Assembly: GCF_027580225.2 (NCBI RefSeq)
Contig: NC_073342.2
Location: 14,521,501-14,585,500, forward strand
Source: Misgurnus anguillicaudatus
Taxonomy: Eukaryota > Chordata > Actinopteri > Cypriniformes > Cobitidae
Length of the DNA: 64,000 bases
Direction: 5' to 3'
A program made the position numbers and the translations under genes. Under the pieces are notes generated by a model. The model saw only the letters and a list, made by a program, of their open reading frames with translations, was not told the origin of the DNA and made no database searches. Below are positions 51,962-62,100 of the stretch, in pieces; position 1 is the first letter of the stretch, and each line of letters begins with the position of its first letter.

Positions 51962-53020
51962 AGGTTTATGTTATCATTATGAGATGAAGCTACAGTAAGT
52001 GAAGACGGTTCCAGCACAAACTGATGAAAGAAAAGCTTTAATTGAGCCAACAAATATTCAGCAATATAGACTTTGTGTCTAGCAATATAAATCTCAGACA
52101 ATATGGGAAAATCTTTGTTAACACTGTAAGTGGTGATATCACCGTATGTCACAGTTTTGGGCATGTATCAGGGCATTTAAATTAATGTTGTGAAGTTTGA
52201 GATGCTGGCCAGATTATTTTCCTATAAATGGTAACAGTTAAATGTTAACATAAATGTAAACAGATTGAAAATTAGCTGCACTTCAGATACCAATGTTTAT
52301 TGTAACAGGTATGATTTCATACACTATAAAATTCAAGGTTAATTTTTAACCCAGCTCTAGGGTTTGTTTATATTTGACCCAATCTTGAGTTAAACGACCT
52401 GTTATCATTTTCTTATCTTCATGTTGTTCTGAGTTTTTTTGTTTTGTTATATTAGACACAAAATAAGATATATTAATAAATGATGGTATGCACACAGCTG
52501 AAAACAAATACAATGAAATTCAATGGCCAACTGTGCTTATCATCATTTATCAAAATATTGATGATGACAGAATTTTATTTTTTGGGTGAACTATCCCTTT
52601 AAGAGAACTCTATAATACTGAACACTCTAAATGAATGTTGGGTTATTTTATTTTGGGGTCAAAAAAGGGCGAGCCCAGCAGCTTTGTTGAAATTAGCCCA
52701 GAAAATGTTTATGTTTGACCCAACAATGGGTTAAAACAACCTAGTATTTTGGGTTGAAACAACCAAATTATCCCTTTTTGACCCAATGCTGGGTTGAAAA
52801 AACCCCAGCATTTTTTGGAGTGTACAGTTTGGTCAGTTAATTATTGTAATGTTTGATGTGACAGCCAGTTGCTTAATGGATTTCAAGTGCCATTTGTTTT
52901 GAAATGCAGCAATATTGTGTACCAGTAGTGTCATATCTCTTTGATAAATTATTTTAAATGTATTGCTTAGATGCAAAACAAAGACATTGAATAGGGCCAT
53001 TGAGAGAGAATAAATGCATT
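51962..53020 (+). repeat. Gene 4 3' flank with a TA-flanked repeat element
   Basis: The 3' UTR begins at 51962. Between TA dinucleotides at 52320-52321 and 52823-52824 lies a repeat whose sub-termini carry ttgacccaa/gggttgaaa motifs. It encloses another fragment (about 52420-52610, ending ttgggtgaactatccc). A polyadenylation signal AATAAA at 53009-53014 could end the gene 4 transcript, but a nearer site is possible. Confidence 0.45.
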
Positions 53021-54510
53021 AAATAATTTGGTATTTTGTATCAATGATGTTTTAATTTATTGTAACAAAACCTTATTTTATTAATTTTGTTTACACTACA
53101 GAGCTCTATATTACTATAATTCCATAGTTAACCAGTTGTTGTTTTTGCGGTGTTTAAGGTGGCATTCACTTATTTAATTGATGTGTTTAACGAGTTTATT
53201 AAATAGAGACAGAAATCTGTTAAATCAATTCAGAGGAGGAGACTAAAGATTGCATGTTGCATGAACAACTATCTATGTATACACCTACACTGAAAAAACA
53301 AACTTTTTTTGTTATAAAACATTATATTAACCCTCATAATTTAGTAATATTAACATTTATTGGGAACTAGATTTTCCTAAGTAAAATGATAATAAATACA
53401 CACTTAATTAATTTACAAATTTAACTGTGTGGGAATAGTAAGTCGTATTAGTTATTTTCTTGTATAATTTAACTGTTTTGCACATAGTCCTAAAATAATT
53501 TAGTATATTTTTAATCCAAAACTTTAGCACGTTCAAGTCAAAAATCTGAGTTCGTTTAACTTAAGAGTATAAAATCCATCAAACTAAAACATTCAAGTAA
53601 AACGAACTTAAATTTACTTGCACATGTTGTAAGGAATGCCCACAATTCATTCTAACATTTTGATTTTTAAGCTTTTTCACAGAATAAAAACTGATAAGAA
53701 CTTTAACTACTTAAATATTTGTTAATTAAATGTCATAAAGGTTTAACCTTTTATAGTAATGATGTTGTTTTGTTGTAAATTATAATTTTGTGAAGTCACC
53801 GTTCAGTTAATCAGTGTTTCATGAACCCTGTTCAGAACATTTTATTTTTCTCTCTGCTGACAATGCGGGTTCAAAAAACTCAGTTTTGTGTGCGTTTCTG
53901 TGGAGAATCAAGTTTATTCAATGAATTTTGTGTTATAATGCTATTTATAACACTAAGAGTAACTAAGTCCATAGAACTATGTTAAAGAAAATAACAAACA
54001 GTAAATACAATATACCCTACAACAGTATAGATTTATTTAATATTTTTAGGACAGCAATGCTTCAGTATTCAAGAAAGTAATAGACTTTACCTAAATGGTT
54101 AAAATAAATCTTCTAAAAATAATTAAGTGAACTTTACTTCAGTATTTAACAAATGTTTTTCATGCATTATTAAGTAGATTTTATTTGATTTTAGTAGGTA
54201 CACTGTAAAAATACTTTGCTGCCTTAAAATATTTTGTTGAATCAACTTGGATTTACAAGTCATTTCAACTTACTATTATTTATCTTGACTAGAGATGAGT
54301 TGTTATAACTACAGGGAAGTTGATTTTTCTCAAATATATTTTATTACCCAGGTGAAAAAAAAGTAGTATTTAATGTATTAAAAATATACTTAAAATTTAA
54401 GTAATATGCTTTTAATACATTTGTATTCCCAACGTGCTTATTTAAAGTGTATTAAAAAAATGTTAAATAGCATTTAAATGTATTTCAAAAAAGTGTACTA
54501 GAAGTACGTT

Positions 54511-55870
54511 GGTAATAAATATATGCTTAATTACACTTTTTAAAAGTATGCTAAACTCAAGAATACTTTTAATGTATTTCTAAAAAGTGCACTAGAGGTA
54601 TGCTGGTAATAAATATATCTTTAATTACACTTTTTATAAGTATGCTAAACTCAAGTATACTTTTAATGTATTTCTAAAAAGTGCACTAGAGGTATGCTGG
54701 TAATAATGATATCTTTAATTACACTTTTTATAAGTATGCTAAACTCAAGCATACTTTTAATGTGTTTCTAAAAAGTGCACTAAAGGTACACTGGTAATAA
54801 ATATATTTTTAATTACACTTTTTATAAGTATGCTTAACTCAAGCATACTTTTAATTTATTTCTAAAAACTGCACTAGAGGTACGCTGGTAATAAATATAT
54901 CTTTAATTACACTTTTTATAAGTATGCTAAACTCAAGTATACTTTTAATGTATTTCTAAAAAGTGCACTAGAGGTATGCTGGTAATAATGATATCTTTAA
55001 TTACACTTTTTATAAGTATGCTAAACTCAAGCATACTTTTAATGTGTTTCTAAAAAGTGCACTAAAGGTACACTGGTAATAAATATATTTTTAATTACAC
55101 TTTTTATAAGTATGCTTAACTCAAGCATACTTTTAATTTATTTCTAAAAACTGCACTAGAGGTACGCTGGTAATAATTATATTTTTAATTACACTTTTTA
55201 TAAGTATGCTAAACTCAAGCATACTTTTAATGTGTTTCTAAAAAGTGCACTAAAGGTACACTGGTAATAAATATATTTTTAATTACACTTTTTATAAGTA
55301 TGCTTAACTCAAGCATACTTTTAATTTATTTCTAAAAACTGCACTAGAGGTACGCTGGTAATAATTATATTTTTAATTACACTTTTAAAAAGTATGCTAA
55401 AGTCAAGCATACTTTTAATGTATTTCTAAAAACTGCACTAGAGGTACACTAGTAATAAATATATCTTTAATTACACTTTTTATAAGTATGCTAAACTCAA
55501 GCATACTTTTAATGTATTTCTAAAAAGTGCACTAGAGGTACGCTGGTAATAATTATATCTTTAATTACACTTTTTATCAGTATGCTAAACTCATGCATAC
55601 TTTTAAGGTATTTCTAAAAAGTGCACTAGAGGTACGCTGGTAATAATTATCTTTAATTACACTTTTAAAAAGTATGCTAAACTCAAGCATACTTTTAATG
55701 TATTTCTAAAAAGTGCACTAGAGGTACACTGGTAATAAATATATCTTTAATTACATTTTAAAAAAGTATGCTAAACTCAAGCATACATTTAACGTATTTC
55801 TAAAAAGAGCACTAGAGGTACGCTGGGAAAAAATATATCTTTAATTACACATTTAAAAAAATATATGTTA
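54511..55870. repeat. 94-bp tandem array, about 14-15 copies with higher-order units
   Basis: The motif ctggtaataa recurs every 94 bp (ggtaat at 54511, 54605, 54699, 54793, 54887, 54981, 55075 and on). Each unit carries a 9-bp inverted repeat, aagtatgct and agcatactt, around a 6-nt spacer. Variants recur as blocks: the trio starting 54699 repeats at 54981 (282 bp), and later units alternate as 188-bp pairs. This is satellite-like growth by unequal exchange. Confidence 0.9.
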
Positions 55871-56089
55871 AACACAAGCATACTTTTACAGAAGTTTTGG
55901 TGTATTGAGAAAAAAAAACATATTTTTTTTAAAAACATGTACATTAATTTTAATAGGCTAACATTGCAATTTCAACATCATATCATTGAACATGCATTAT
56001 ATATTAATTTTACAAAGTTAATCCACATAAATTTGTTAGTGTTTATATTCAAACAAGACACGTGACGGACGTGACTAAACCTCATTGGT

Positions 56090-58315
56090 TCTTGGGATTC
56101 AGTACGTCACATTGGCTTCCTGATTCTGTTGTTCGATACACAACGTGCGTGATCGTTGGTAAATGTGGATTAAAAGTTGAAACTAAAACTGTTAAATTAT
56201 ATATAGTGATCATCAGAGGACTTGGCTGAAACAACGCGATTCACATGGATTACTTCGACGATGGTTTTTATTGTTGTTGCGATTAACTTTTTGAAATGTG
56301 AGCAGTTTTTAGTTCAAGTATCAAGTGGATCTGACATCGAGGGGAAATATACGTTTGGATTTCATTAAAAGTACCTCGGTTTTTGTTTGAAGATGAATGA
56401 GAGAACATGAGGGTAAGTTAAGTGATGCCAGATTTTTGCTTTTTTATTTTTAGTGAACTATTAAATAAGTAGAACATTTAGTATTACAGTATGTCTTAAT
56501 TTTAACCCAGCTTCTTCAAGCGTGTATGTTGTGTGGCTTTTGGAACATACATTTTTTTGTAAGTAAATTTAGGCATTTCATTTCTCTTGTTGTATTTCAG
56601 AAATCTTAACAGCCTGTCTTTTTTAGCACAGCGGCATTCAAATTGACCAATCAGAGCCGAGAATTTCTAATAAGTCGAAGTAGAGATGAACAGATGAAGA
56701 TACGGCCCATAAAAATACTTATTCTTGGTGGTAAGTTTTAAGTTCTACAGTATTCTTATAACATTTAGATCACTTTTACGTTTTTCTAATGCTAATGTTT
56801 AAAGAGTAACTACCCTAAACCAACTTTTTTTAGTTAATGATCTGTAGAATGATTTATTAGTGTAAGTTTTGGATATAAAGTGTTTCAATACTACAATATA
56901 TGGTGTAAAAACGTCTGAGTGCTGCCCTCTTCAGGTTGAACGGTGGCTACTGCATTTTAATTTTCCTATTGGATGTTGGGTCCAAAAAATATGTTGTGAC
57001 TAACCAGGTTCAAGCTCACTACACCCTTGTTACGATCTCACCACACACTTGGTACAAGCTTAGTTCGTCCTCTCTATCTCCATTGGGATCTGCCAACTTT
57101 TCTTGCATTTTTCAAATATTGCCAGTGGGTGGAGTCAGGCTCTGACCAGGGGTTTAGTTACGCTTCAATGCAATGCTAGTACTAGACTAAAAGGTATGTT
57201 TGAGCTGTCTTCTCTGAAAATAACTGAAAATAAATTTTACCATAGTCCTTTTTGCTTTGTTTTTTACATCCTCTAATGTTTCAAGATACTAACTCAAAAA
57301 TAACCAAGTAAAAATGTTTTGACAATCGGCGTGAATATACCACAATAAAACAGTAAAACTCAGAACAGAACTCTGAATGTCACATTTTACACTATCAGCA
57401 TCATATCATAATATGTTATTCTGTTCGTTTTGCTTTTTCCTCATATAGTAGTAAAAGTGAGATCTCACTTGTCTCTCTTATTTCACCTGACACTTTTACA
57501 CAACATTACAAAGACATTAATATATTACTAACGTGATTAGCCTGCTGGATGAATTGTAAAAAACAGCACAATGTAAGCACTGCTAGTACAGGCTAGCTGA
57601 ATTTATCTTAATGATTACAGAGATAAGACACATAAAAAACTTGCAACCTTTCTCAGTTTGCACATCTGGACAATTCTTCACACATCATAGGTTGTAAATT
57701 TGGGTAAATCCAGCAAACGAGTAAATTTTAGTGATTCTGCTGTCACTCTGCTTTAAATCTCCCGTATCGGAAACTTAACCTTGAGTCAAACGTGGAAGTT
57801 AAGCGTGCATAGAGTGCATTGGCATGACTTCTGATTTCCTTAAATCTCCTTAAACAGAGGCAAACTTTTCTTGTAAGCAAGACCACAATAGACATGTCAA
57901 TGGAAAATGCCCTTGGTTAAAATAAAACACAATTATCAAAGTAAAGCATATCCTGTACACACAGGTTGCATTATATCAGTGTCAGTGAGTTAAGCCTCCT
58001 ATAACCCTGTATGTTCAATGTAACTTGTAGAGTGCCATGTAGCGACGGATCAAACGGACACTCATGTCAAGCTTGATGAGGACACAGTCAAAGCTTTAAA
58101 AGGTAAACTGAGGAGTTAACAAAATTCTAATGCATATCTATGTTCATTAATTATTGGTTAATTTTGTATATTTCTGTTTCCTTTTCACAGACCTTGTGAT
58201 TAAGTCTTCAGTGTCTGAATGGCAAGAAGAAGTGACCCTCCACTTAAAGGCGGAGTCCACGATGTTTGGAAAACGGTTTGGAAAGGAGACGGGCCGACCA
58301 CCAAAACACACTTAG
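56090..58315 (+). CDS. Possible small spliced gene inside the 5.9-kb element, product unknown
   Basis: Candidate exon 1 (non-coding) ends at 56412 before gtaagtt. Exon 2, about 56601-56730, has ATG at 56694 (MKIRPIKILILG) and ends before GGTAAG in phase 1. Exon 3, 58031-58102, is flanked by AG and GT and is phase 1 at both ends (ECHVATDQTDTH, then VKLDEDTVKALK). Exon 4 from 58191 reads DLVIKSSVSEWQEEVTLHLK and then enters a TTAA MITE, with a stop at 58313-58315. The agreeing phases of three exons are the main support. The product would be about 80 residues; I do not recognise it. It may be the element's own decayed gene or a captured host fragment. Confidence 0.3.
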
Positions 58316-58466
58316 AGCCAATCAAATCAAATCAAATGCCGGGCCGCGCATGCGCGGGGCGGGTCCACCAACAGAAGGTCCAGATTCCACCGGGGCAGGG
58401 GCGTGCCCGTCCAGGTGACTCCAAATATCAACATTGGCTTTCAAACATCATGGACTCCGCCTTTAA
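58244..58466. mobile_element. TTAA-flanked MITE, 223 bp
   Basis: TTAA at 58244-58247 and 58463-58466. Termini aggcggagtccacgatgtttg and caaacatcatggactccgcct pair with one mismatch. GC-richer than its surroundings. It is inserted into candidate exon 4 of the small gene. The short ORF across it (58219-58479) is not a gene. Confidence 0.8.
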
Positions 58467-59020
58467 ACGTGACATTTAAACTGCTCTGTGTTTTGGTTCA
58501 GCCATTTGCAGGTTTATCTCGAGTTAGTTCAAATGCACTTCTGCATTTTTCCCAGTAAATTTTTGTTTAGAGAATTACATTATTATGATTATATGAATAT
58601 TCAATGGTTGCATATAGTGTACTTTTCATATTGATGTATTAATGTTCCACAATTTGATAAAAGTAGCTCATTGCATTTCACTGATCTTTGTTTTATATTG
58701 TAAAATCATTTCAATAGCAGTAAATAAATACATACTTAGTTGTTTCTTTAACATTTAATTAGTTGTTAATGATGGAAGAAACCGGTTCGTATGTATGAAT
58801 ACAGAAAAGGTATCATTTTAGAATGAGTTAAAACATGTTTTGGTGGCAAACATGCAGGTAAAATACTACATATATAACATTCTAATAGTATACTGTACTG
58901 TAATTCAAATGTCACATACAGTACATTAGAAATGATTTATTTTATGTATACAAATGTGTGGGCAATATATTATTATTTCATTTTGTATGCTATATTATTT
59001 ATGTAATATTATTATATCTG
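58467..59020. other. AT-rich DNA, nothing recognised
   Basis: Between the MITE and the right-hand tandem array. The frame of candidate exon 4, if joined directly across the MITE site, would stay open for about 30 more codons to a TAA at about 58555. No other feature is seen. Confidence 0.4.
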
Positions 59021-60277
59021 AAATTATTAAATTATATTTATAAATGTTTAAAATGTGGGTTCAAATGTGCTTCAAGTTGTAACTGAATACAATTTTAGAA
59101 AATAGCACAGTTGAGTACACTTAGATTGTCTTAAGTTTGTCTTAACAAGTACTAAATACTACTTTTTAGTATATTAAGCACAATTTACTGCACGAAAATA
59201 AAGCGCTTTTGGTACCTTAAGGTTGTGAACTTACAGTGTATTTTAGTGAACTTTTTCACCTGGGAATACATTTTGTATATTATTTTAACATACTACTAGT
59301 ATATTTTAAAGTAGATTCGTAAATGTTTAAAGGTGGGTTCAAGTTGTAATTAAAGATATTTTTTAAATACAGACCTAGTATATTAAAATGACATTTTAGT
59401 TCAACTTCATGGTGTCTCAAAATAGCACAGTTGAGTACACTAAGATGGTCTTAAGTTCATCTTAAAAAGTACTTAATACTACTTTTTAGTATACTAAGTT
59501 CAAAATTAGTGTGCGAAAATAGAGCACTTTTAGTATAATGTGGAAAGTGTACTTAAATTGTGTATTTAAGTGAACTTTTTTCACCTAGGAATACATTTGG
59601 AATATTATTTTTACATACCATTAGTATACTTTAATGTATATTTAAAAATGCTTAAAGGTGGGTTCAAGTGTACTTCAAGTTATAATGAAATACATTTTTT
59701 AAATACAGACATAGTATGTTAAAAATACATTTTAGTTCAACTTCATGATGTCTCAAAATAGCACAGTTGAGTACACTAAGATGGTATTAAGTTCATCTTA
59801 AGAAGTACTAAATACTACTTTTAAGTATACTAAGTTCAAAATTAGTGTGTGAAAATAGAGCACTTTTAGTATAATGTGGAAAGTGTACTTAAATGGTGTA
59901 TTTTAGTGAACTTTTTTCACCTGGGAATACATTTGGAATATTATTTTAACATACCATTAGTATACTTTAAAGTATATTTAAAAATGCTTAAAGGTGGGTT
60001 CAAGTGTACTTCAAGTTGTAATTAAATATATTTTTTTTAAATACAGATCTAGTATGTTAAAAATACATTTTAGTTCAACTTCATGGTGTCTCAAAATAGC
60101 ACAGTTGAGTACACTAAGATGGTATTAAGTTCATCTTAAGAAGTACTAAATACTACTTTTAAGTATACTAAGTTCAAAATTAGTGTGCGAAAATAGAGCA
60201 CTTTTAGTATATTGTGGAAAAGTGTACTAAGTGTACTTAAATAAAGTGTATTTTAGTGCACTTTTTTTTCACCTGGG
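59020..60277. repeat. Tandem array of 325-352 bp units
   Basis: The terminal motif cacctgggaata (once cacctagg) occurs at 59257, 59582, 59918 and 60270, giving steps of 325, 336 and 352 bp. Units share agcacagttgagtacac, gaagtactaaatactac and tagagcacttttagtat. The element's right end has therefore been duplicated inward about three times. Later units are more alike than the first. Confidence 0.85.
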
Positions 60278-60481
60278 TAGTTGTGACAACTCAGCTTTGT
60301 TGACATGACTTGTAAATCTGAGTTGATTTAACAAAAGAATTTAAGGCAGCAAAGTATTTTTTACAGTGTAAGTTGTACTTTAAAAAAGCAGTAAATTTTA
60401 CTTAAAAAAAGTTTGTGCAAATTGTTACGAGGATTTTTTAAAGTAAATTTTACAAGTTGGTTTTTTCAGTGTATTCAGGGG

Positions 60482-61148
60482 TGTTACGTCTTTGGGTTCT
60501 TTCTCTATTTTACCTTTTCTCATTTACTCGCTAGTTAACCTATTAGCGCTTCCCCCAGGTGTTCCTCATTTTCTCACCTGCTCCTCATCTTGTGATTTAC
60601 CTCCCTATATATAGTTCCCTTTTTTTTCCCTTCCTCTGTTGGATTATTATAAGATGGTCACGTTGTGTTGTGTCTCACTCTGTGTTAGATACGGAGCCGT
60701 GCTCCTGTCCTGTCCAGTCGAGTCGAGTCTTTGTAACTATCTGTGATAAGCAGTTTCTCCTGTGTGTTACCCAGTCTGCTCTCTGTACAGTTACTCTGCT
60801 GAGGAGGTGTGTGGAAAGAGCCTTGGCAACTCAGGCGCTCCAGTATTTCTCCTCTCTCTCTCTCGAGCCCGTCGCTGCTGCCGCAGCCGGTCACAGCCTG
60901 CCTTTGAACGCCGCGGTGTCGGCCAAGTCTGTCTGCCTACCCCTGGTTACACAGCCACGCGGACAAGTTTTGCTTTACCTTTTAAAGGACTGTGACCTCC
61001 TAAGTTTCATTACCTGAGTGGCTTTGCCTGTGTTTTGTTTTATTTTCTTGTTCACCAAGTGCCACTACCTGTACGGCTCGAACTGTGTATATTAAAGCAA
61101 AAGACTCACCTGCTAATTTGCCTTTGGTCCTCTTTTGTTCCCGTGACA
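60482..61148 (+). mobile_element. 5' LTR of a Ty3/gypsy retrotransposon
   Basis: It starts TGTTACGTC and ends CCCGTGACA (TG...CA), 667 bp. A TATA-like ctatatatagttccc at about 60604 and a polyadenylation-like attaaag at about 61090 fit the U3-R layout on the + strand. The 3' LTR lies outside the window, so the borders rest on TG/CA and on the position of gag. Right after the LTR comes gaataatccaacc; no standard tRNA primer-binding site is obvious. ORFs at 60559-61017 are not genes. Confidence 0.75.
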
Positions 61149-61168
61149 GAATAATCCAACCAGACCAC

Positions 61169-62080
61169 ATGAATCCCGCGGAGGATAATCCTTTTCAGGC
61201 TGCCATTGAGCTGCAAGGTGCTATGCTGGGCAGACATGACGAGGAACTCGCTGCTACCCGTCATGCCGTTGATTCTCTCGCTGCCCAAGTAACCGATCTC
61301 TCCCAGCAGCTTCACCTTCTCCGCATAGAGCCCTCTCCCCCGAGACTCCCGGAGGCTCCGGAGCCGCGTGTGAATAATCCCCCGTGCTACTCTGGTGAGC
61401 AGACTGAATGTTTATCATTTTTGACGCAATGTGAGGTTGTTTTTTCGTTTCAGCCTGCCACCTATGCTAGAGATCGTTCCCGGATCGCCTACGTCATCTC
61501 TCTTCTCAAGGGACGGGCTCGAGAGTGGGGAACGGCTGTTTGGAACACCGATGCCGGTTGTCTGGCTCAGTATGTCCTGTTTAAGGAGCAGATGTTGCGG
61601 GTTTTTGACAGGTCTGTCCATGGGCCTGAGGCTTCTCGCCTGTTGTCCAGCCTCCGCCAGGGCAGGCGCTCGGTGGCGGATTTTTCCGTGGAGTTCCGCA
61701 CTTTATCAACCTCCTGTGGATGGAATGAGCCGGCGCTGGTGGCTCGCTTCATTGAGGGTCTAAATGCTGATATCAAGGATGAGGTACTGGCTCGTGAGGT
61801 TCCATCCCGTCTCGACCCCCTCATCGACCTAGCGCTACGTGTTGAGAGACGTTTCGAGCTGCGCCGGAAGACGCGTCATGTGGAGACGTCACTCCTCTCT
61901 TCCCCGGCTGCCGGATCCTCTTCCTCAGCCGTCCCCGACACTGAGCCGATGCAACTAGGCGGGATTCGCCTTTCTGCTGCCGAACGCCATCGCCGCATCT
62001 CCAACCGGCTTTGCCTCTACTGCGGCTCGGATGATCACTTTGCCTCCTCCTGCCCTTTAAAAGCCAGGGCTCACCGGTAG
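61169..62080 (+). CDS. gag: Gag protein of Ty3/gypsy retrotransposon
   Basis: Structural protein that packages the element's RNA. ATG at 61169 ([10 protein letters not shown]) follows the LTR by 20 nt; an upstream in-frame extension (to 61085) lies in the LTR and is not used here. 303 aa. There is an N-terminal coiled region with heptad-like Leu (about residues 20-55), a capsid-like central domain with [10 protein letters not shown] and ARFIEGLN, and a single CX2CX4HX4C zinc knuckle ([14 protein letters not shown]) just before the end. It has no internal stop. The TAG at 62078-62080 lies inside the frameshift stem-loop. Confidence 0.9.
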   Translation: MNPAEDNPFQAAIELQGAMLGRHDEELAATRHAVDSLAAQVTDLSQQLHLLRIEPSPPRLPEAPEPRVNNPPCYSGEQTECLSFLTQCEVVFSFQPATYARDRSRIAYVISLLKGRAREWGTAVWNTDAGCLAQYVLFKEQMLRVFDRSVHGPEASRLLSSLRQGRRSVADFSVEFRTLSTSCGWNEPALVARFIEGLNADIKDEVLAREVPSRLDPLIDLALRVERRFELRRKTRHVETSLLSSPAAGSSSSAVPDTEPMQLGGIRLSAAERHRRISNRLCLYCGSDDHFASSCPLKARAHR

Positions 62081-62100
62081 AGAGAGGGATACGGGTGAGC
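62056..62100 (+). promoter_or_regulatory. Programmed -1 frameshift signal at the gag-pol junction
   Basis: The slippery heptamer T TTA AAA (62056-62062) is in the gag zero frame. After a 6-nt spacer (62063-62068) come perfect 7-bp arms, GCTCACC (62069-62075) and GGTGAGC (62094-62100), with an 18-nt loop. The gag stop lies in the loop. The pol frame is -1 relative to gag and is open through here, exactly as such a signal needs. Function is inferred; the sequence elements are plainly present. Confidence 0.75.

Larger units (their letters stand above)
54347..60277. mobile_element. Innermost element with cccaggtgaaaaa ends, 5.9 kb, carrying two tandem arrays
   Basis: The left end cccaggtgaaaaaa and right end ttttttttcacctggg are inverse copies flanked by TA. 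A 94-bp array follows the left end, and a 325-352 bp array precedes the right end. The middle (55880-58900) is mostly non-repetitive and includes a possible small gene. It shares termini with the 411-bp element at 19492-19902. No transposase domain was recognised. Confidence 0.75.
54201..60368. mobile_element. Middle nested TA-flanked element
   Basis: Ends are cactgtaaaaatactttgct and agcaaagtattttttacagtg, with similarity for about 70 bp (gatttacaagtca against tgacttgtaaatc). TA lies on each side (54199-54200 and 60369-60370). Own sequence is only about 240 bp. A single-ended relative lies at 4507-4563. Confidence 0.8.
53288..60471. mobile_element. Outermost of three nested TA-flanked elements
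   Basis: Ends are cactgaaaaaacaaactt and aagttggttttttcagtg. TA lies outside each end (53286-53287 and 60472-60473). Its own sequence is 53288-54200 and 60369-60471; everything else is a younger insertion. AT-rich, with no ORF of note. TA duplication suggests a Tc1/mariner-mobilised non-autonomous element. Confidence 0.75.

Noticed and set aside
54511..55870. CRISPR-like regular repeats
   Set aside because: 94-bp units are directly joined without spacers, in a vertebrate genome. This is a tandem satellite-like array.
58219..58479. An 86-residue ORF as a gene
   Set aside because: It is mostly the TTAA MITE 58244-58466, and its frame differs from the phase-matched candidate exon.
60559..61017. 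A 152-residue ORF upstream of gag
   Set aside because: It lies wholly in the 5' LTR.
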